Part shown: piece by piece, positions 59,119 through 64,000 of the stretch
How positions within the stretch are numbered: position 1 is the first letter of the stretch
Layout of the letters: each line of letters begins with the position of its first letter
Source of the DNA: Brachionus rotundiformis
Lineage: Eukaryota > Rotifera > Eurotatoria > Ploima > Brachionidae
Assembly: GCA_016802295.1 (NCBI GenBank)
Contig: JAESIW010000137.1
Span: 5,644,146-5,708,145 of the forward strand
Direction: 5' to 3'
Length of the DNA stretch: 64,000 nt
Notes under the pieces: generated by a model
What the model saw: only the letters and a program-made list of their open reading frames with translations
Told to the model about the DNA's origin: nothing
Database searches by the model: none
Made by a program: the position numbers and the translations under genes

Positions 59119-60528
59119 TTACTTCATTTGTCTAATATTTATTTACCGACTTAATTATGGCCTGATGTGTTGTCTAAAAATGTGTTTATTAAAATTTTTA
59201 TTTTTGTCAAAATTTTAAACTTATTAAGAATATTGTTTTTTTTTTCTTTAATAAATTGTAATTATTTGAATAAAATAGAAGGTTAAATTTAGTTTGAGTA
59301 TGAGTTCAAAATTGGTAATAAAAAATCAATTTTTATATATTTTGAAAAATTTCTTTTTATTTTAAAAGTTTAATAACTCTGTACTGAATAAATAAGCAGA
59401 AATATTTTCTTATAAATTAAAAAAACAAATAGATAATTTGATGTTTTTGATTATAGTGATTGTAAATATAAAATCTCGATGCGGATAATATCTATCAAAA
59501 CTAGAAAATGATTAGAATTGAATTTTAATTTATATTTATTTTAAAACTACTCACTCAGAAATCAAATATCTAAGACTATCAAAATATTTAAAATTTTACA
59601 GCGATAATTCAAATAAATAATGAAAAATCTTAAATTTAATAAAATATTTGTCAAATACATCCATGCAAAGTTGGGTATGTTTTAATTCAAATGTATTTTG
59701 AATTTTTTTAGATATAAAATTGTTTTTAAATTATTAAAAAAACCAAATTAAAATGAAACTGTTTCTATTAATTATTATAGTATTAATTAGATGATTTGAG
59801 AAATATTTTTTCCTTCAAGATTTAATAAAAGTATTTTTTACAAAATCAGAAACATCAACCAGAACATTTTTCCTTGGAAGAATAGAAGCTTAAATATTTT
59901 TTCTAAATTAAATAGGTTTATCCGTTTAGTGATTTCTAAAAAATGATGTGAAAAAAAATTTTTGAATGAGTAATGCTATTGACTTATTTATTTTGTTTGA
60001 ATTACAAAATGAAAAAAACTTATATAAACAATAAATTTCTATCAATTTCTATAAATCACTGTTTAGTTATTTCATAATTATCTGAGCATTTTAACTTTAA
60101 ATGCTCGAACCAAGGTTTTGATCTTTTTCAAGGCTTGATCCAGGATCTTAACCGTCTCAGATTATGATCAAAAAAATTTAATTTATTAAGTACCTTGAAT
60201 GTTTGTTTAATTTTTGCGTAAATCATTAATTTGAATTAATTTTTCTTATTTTTTCAAATTTTTTTTTTCTAAAAACAAATAAAATTTCAAAATCTCCAAA
60301 TTAAGATTTTAACTGTCTACAAAAAATGAAAGTTAAATTTAAAATTCCATTTATTTTTAATCATCAAATAAATAACAATAATTTTGTTTTATTCTAAGAT
60401 TGATTTTTTTTATTATGGCAATAAAAAGGTTATATTATACAAATAGTTTATATGATCATTTTTTTAGATATTTAAGCAAGAAAAAATTTAAACATACTGA
60501 ATTTTAGAATTAATTTGGAATTAAAATT
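59119..60528. other. Gene-free stretch between RING1/2 and NTAN1
   Basis: AT-rich 1.4 kb; AATAAA signals near 59250 and 59270 probably end the RING gene. Nothing else recognised. Confidence 0.5.
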
Positions 60529-61600
60529 ATGACAATTTGGCTAGAAAACAATATTCAAGTTACAAGTTATAATTATGACCAAATCAAATCCGACCCTTTG
60601 CTAAAAGTAACATATCATATTTTCTAATCATTAATTAATAACCATTTATTTCCAAGGCGAATTCAGAAGATTTTTTAAGTAATAAAAGAGAATTTCAGGA
60701 CTCATATAAGTGTTTGTATGTAGCCCAGCGCGAAATTGGAACAGTTAGCTTTTTAGACCCCTTCATTGACATGATTGGGTCAGATGATGCAACAACTTGT
60801 CATATAGTTCTAATTGTTGATGAAACCAATTCTAATGTATCTTTATGCCATTTCGATGGCTCTGAGACTGATACTGGCATCGGTGAAATGGTCAAATCGT
60901 TAAAAAGTCTAAGGGGAAGTCAAAACGCCGAATATTCACTGTATATAGTTGGAGGTTTTGAAGACGATCGAGGCTTTTCACAAAATCTTAGTAATGAAAT
61001 ATTTGGTAAGTCAAAACCGCTTAAATCATCAAATTGCCTAAGATAAATTTTTAACCAAGATTGCCTATTAAAAAGAAAAGAAAAATTCAATTTAAAACTT
61101 TGTATAATTACAAAACTAAATAACATTATCCAAAATGGAATTGATTATCCCTTAATTTATGGAATTGGTTATGAAATTAAAAATAAAAAAGCATTTTGGT
61201 GCAATACATTTCTAAATAAAGGCCCTGACATGCATGCCAGAAGTGCTAGACATTTCTCTAACGAAGGAGTAATTTCAAAAAAAGTGAAGAATGCTTAAAT
61301 TAAAAAAAAAAATTTTTTAAGAATATGAAAATTTATGATCCTCTATCATATAAACTCACAATAGGACCATTTAGTTACGTTTCCAATTTTGTAAAAGATT
61401 GTTTATCTCTGCCAGAGAAATCATTATTGCAGTATTTTTCAACTTCACCTGAACAAGAACCAGCTCATTTTATTCCGAATTTGATTGAAACTTTTAAATT
61501 TATGTACGAACATCAGTCACCTCTTTTGACATTTTTTATTGACGAAAAGCCTAGAACATACACCAAGCAATCAGATGGCTCTTGGAAACCACCAGATTGA
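60529..61600 (+). CDS. NTAN1: Protein N-terminal asparagine amidohydrolase
   Basis: Four exons (60529-60606, 60657-61005, 61060-61268, 61322-61600) with introns of 50, 54 and 53 bases join in phase into 304 residues (human 310). The enzyme converts N-terminal Asn to Asp, feeding proteins into the Arg/N-degron pathway. Motifs match NTAN1: YVAQREIGTVSF, the catalytic GSDDATTCHIV with its Cys, SLCHFDGSETDTG, VGGFEDDRGFSQNL, PLIYGIGYEI, IYDPLSYKLTIGPFSY and FSTSPEQEPAHF. The first exon is confirmed by the phase-0 junction leading into ANSEDFLSNKR. All of the characteristic segments are present, so the gene looks intact. Confidence 0.93.
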
Positions 61601-62024
61601 TTCTTATTAATTAATTTTTTTATTAGTTTTTTAATAAAAACAATCAAAGAAGCAATTTATGAATATATTTTATTGAAATATTTATTTAAATTATTAAAAC
61701 TTTGTTCCTATCTAACCAACTCTTGATGAATATCCAAAAATAATTATAAATTGAAAATTCTAATGGTATGTGTATTTTTTAAAAATGATTTTTTACGAAT
61801 CAATTATTTTTTAGAAATATTTTATCTATTATCCCATATTATAATATGTTACATAGCTAACAGATTAATTTATAAGGAGTTTGCAAGCAGAAAATGGTGG
61901 TTGTCCTTCAACACACTTTTTTACCCTTTTTTTCAGACCCTTAAACACAGATCTGGATTTAAACAAAATTGAAAAAGACAATTTAGGGTTTAGGGTAAAT
62001 AAGTTTTTTAGAGATAACCGAAAA
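61601..62024. other. Short gene-free stretch after NTAN1
   Basis: AT-rich, with two tandem TTTAGGG units at 61982-61995. A small frame at 61751-61972 has no recognisable content. Followed directly by the inverted-end element. Confidence 0.45.
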
Positions 62025-62407
62025 TGGTTATTTACCTTGTACATCAAATAAAGGAAATCTCAGAGGTGACGTAAAGTAGAACTACCAGCGGAAACATGGG
62101 TGGTCAACAATCACGCAAGAATTCTATAAAATAGAGATGGTATGAGAAAGAAGGAAGGATTATAAAAGGAATTATTAGGGTGGAAATCAAAAGGAATGAC
62201 TCTATGGTCGACAAGAAGGGAATAAGGAAATAACTAGATTATTGAAATTATATTTTCAAGAAAGGAAAATAAATTAAGTTTTTCTATTTAATGAATTTAA
62301 AAAAATAAATTCTTCAATTCAATCTTCAAATTATTTCTTTTCGAAATAATAAGCTACATTGAAGTTTACATTGAAGAGCTTTATTTGGTACACAAGGTAA
62401 ATAACCA
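62025..62407. mobile_element. Nonautonomous element with 28-bp inverted ends (MITE-like or solo LTR)
   Basis: The left end starts TGGTTATTTACCTTGTAC and the right end finishes GTAAATAACCA. The two 28-base termini match as inverted repeats at about 25 of 28 positions. The interior of about 330 bases is purine-rich on the plus strand and non-coding. It includes a TATA-like TATAAAATAGAG. The ends are TG...CA, as in an LTR, but such long inverted termini fit a MITE better. I found no clear target-site duplication and no second copy in the window. Confidence 0.6.
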
Positions 62408-62792
62408 ACTGGAAAATCGAGGTATATATTTACTTAGATAAAAAAATTTAAAAAAGTTTATTATTTTTCTTTATTTCTATAAAAAGACCAAATTTTTATT
62501 TGGCAATTTAAAATTAATTAATTTAATTAAAAAAATGAACAATTTAAAAAAATAATTTTTGATTTTTCTAAAATAAAAGCTATGTAAAAATTACTAATTA
62601 AATAATTTTTTTCACTATAAATTTTATAAAATAGACGGATAAAACGTTAACTGATTCATTTTCACCAGATTTATTTTCAGACTTTTTACAACAACGGAAT
62701 CGAATTGGATGATTTTTGTTTTCTAAACTCAAATAAATTCTTAAATAATAAATTAAATTAAAGTATATCTTTGACTAGTTTAAAATAATAAA
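62408..62792. other. Short gene-free stretch
   Basis: AT-rich spacer downstream of the kinase gene stop; nothing recognised. Confidence 0.5.
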
Positions 62793-63826
62793 TTAAAAAA
62801 TTACTTTTTCATTTTGAAAAAACAAAAACCAATTTACTCTTTTCTTAAACTTTTTTTTAAAATAAATTGGCAAATTTTTATTCAGTTTATTCAATTTTCG
62901 GCTTTTAAAGTTCAAAAAATGCAATCGATAATACTCGTTCTGATTCATCTGACACAGAATGCCAAGAAATATTTTGGAATCAAGACTAGACTTTAAAATT
63001 GGATTTATATGTAGACAATCGTAAAAGTTTAATCCATAATTTCGCGACACCTTAAACCGCCTATATTTGTTCATATAGTAGAATATGTCTGTATTTTTTA
63101 TGATCAAATTTTGTATATTCAAACACTTATCTAACCAAAGAACTTTAGATTTATTTGATTGATAAGATATTCGGGTTTTGGGCAGCTCGTTTTTGAAAAG
63201 TTGTTTCAATAGGGGCTTAATTTTTCGCTTTGAGGGCTGAATATTCAGCTTTTTCTCATGGTTTATTACGTTCTCTTCGCGTTCGTCAAGTTCCAGACTA
63301 ATATACTGTAGTCGGTAGAATAAGTTCCTGTAGTCTTCTTTTTTTTGTTCAATGGCGTTGCTAATTTTGAGCTCTTCTTCTTGAAGACTTTTTAGAATAA
63401 GTGCTTTTTTATCTATTTGGTCCTGTAACTCGTTAGGGTCAACGCTGTTGAAAAAGCTTCGGCAAGATCTACGAATGTCCTCTTTCCAAGAGGCATGATT
63501 TTCTACAAAGTCCTTATCTAGCTGAGAAATGTCTTCATTTTGGCAAAAAATTTGTAAATGTTTGCTAATATTTTTAAAACTTGGACGATTCTTGGCTTTG
63601 CTAAAGCATTGAATGAGAAGAATTTTAATGCCATCGGGCACGAAATTAGGTATCTGAAGACGAATTGTGTTTCTGCCTACACCGAACATTACCGATTTTG
63701 TGTCTAAGTTATTGTAGGGTTTTTCACAGGTTATAAGCTCCCAAAAAACTACACCGAATGAGTAAATATCAACTTTTTCAGAATAGTTTTCGTTTCGTAT
63801 TAATTCCGGTGCCATCCAATAAACTT
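62793..63826 (-). CDS. MAP kinase kinase kinase of the DLK/LZK (MAP3K12/13) group, last exon, partial
   Basis: The last exon of a gene that continues past the right edge. It begins just upstream of YWMAPELIRNENYSEKVD, the activation-segment APE motif of a kinase domain. YSFGVVFWELITCEKPYNN and GVGRNTIRLQIP follow, then PDGIKILLIQCFSKAKNRPSF with the conserved Arg of subdomain XI. MAPE-I-RNE, SEKVD and the following W-K/R-E segment (ASWKEDIRR) resemble DLK/LZK and Drosophila Wallenda, a neuronal MAP3K for the JNK/p38 pathway. A leucine-rich coiled coil (LQEEELKISNAIEQ; LDEREENVINHEKKL) matches the zipper region of this group. The C-terminal 150 residues are basic and unlike vertebrate DLK. The ATP-binding and catalytic loops lie outside the window. 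Confidence 0.85.
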
Positions 63827-64000
63827 GGATAAAAGGTTAATAATTTTTTATTTAAAAAATTTTTTTTATTTTTTTAATTAAATGTATAGAAAATATCTAT
63901 GTAAAAAAAAATATATGTCAGTCTTTTTAAAAAGAAATAGTTTTACTTATTTTTTTTTGGTTTTAAGTAGATAAATAATTTTAAATAAATTAAAACTATT
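63827..64000 (-). other. Intron of the MAP3K gene, cut by the window edge
   Basis: AT-rich sequence beyond the acceptor at the start of the last kinase exon. The preceding exon is not reached. Confidence 0.6.

Noticed and set aside
61982..61995. Two tandem TTTAGGG units that look like telomeric repeat
   Set aside because: Only two units, in the middle of a gene-rich stretch. Expected by chance at this scale; not evidence of a chromosome end.
1..64000. Bacterial-type defence system, CRISPR array or operon of unknown genes
   Set aside because: All recognisable genes are animal nuclear genes with spliceosomal introns; no spaced direct repeats or prokaryotic gene clusters were seen.

Overview
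This window is nuclear DNA from an animal. It is very AT-rich, and its genes use many short GT-AG introns, mostly about 50-55 bases, with coding phase kept across each junction I checked. Animal-specific genes set the group: a FoxQ2-type forkhead factor, a Sox factor, WDPCP/fritz, calcineurin A, a Polycomb RING protein, a DLK/LZK-type kinase, SLC17 and ZIP11. The short AT-rich introns, high gene density and secreted VWD/EGF/Calx-beta and VWA7-like proteins suggest a small-genome spiralian. A monogonont rotifer of the Brachionus type is my best guess, but that is inference.

Layout from left to right: FoxQ2-like (+), CSTF3 (-), UQCRQ (+), a VWA7-like secreted protein (-), a decayed LINE (+), a Dpy-30/coiled-coil/ankyrin protein (+), HMG-CoA reductase (-), OGG1 (+) followed closely by an Ashwin homologue (+), WDPCP (+), a second LINE relic (-), a CCDC33-like C2/coiled-coil protein (-), a broken amidase pseudogene (+), Sox (-), ZIP11 (-), arylformamidase (+), a VWDE-like mucin/EGF protein (-), an SLC17 transporter (+), calcineurin A (-), about 8 kb with no convincing gene, RING1/RNF2 (+), NTAN1 (+), a short element with inverted ends, and the 3' part of a DLK/LZK-type MAP3K (-) cut by the right edge.

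The genes are mostly unrelated housekeeping and developmental genes, so this is ordinary animal gene order rather than a functional cluster. Exceptions with possible linkage are OGG1 and Ashwin, which lie 128 bases apart on one strand with a poly-A signal and then a splice-acceptor-like tract directly before the second ATG, as in a trans-spliced operon.

The most interesting observation is in calcineurin A. Two terminal exons, both in phase with the same upstream donor, each encode a version of the autoinhibitory segment. One is canonical and the other has lost the conserved PP core, which predicts two isoforms with different autoinhibition. Other leads are three LINE relics, a 383-bp element with 28-bp inverted ends, an amidase pseudogene, very small coding exons in AFMID and ZIP11, and exon-like islands in the 8-kb gap. 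No tRNA, rRNA or CRISPR array was recognised. All calls rest on reading the sequence; no searches were run.
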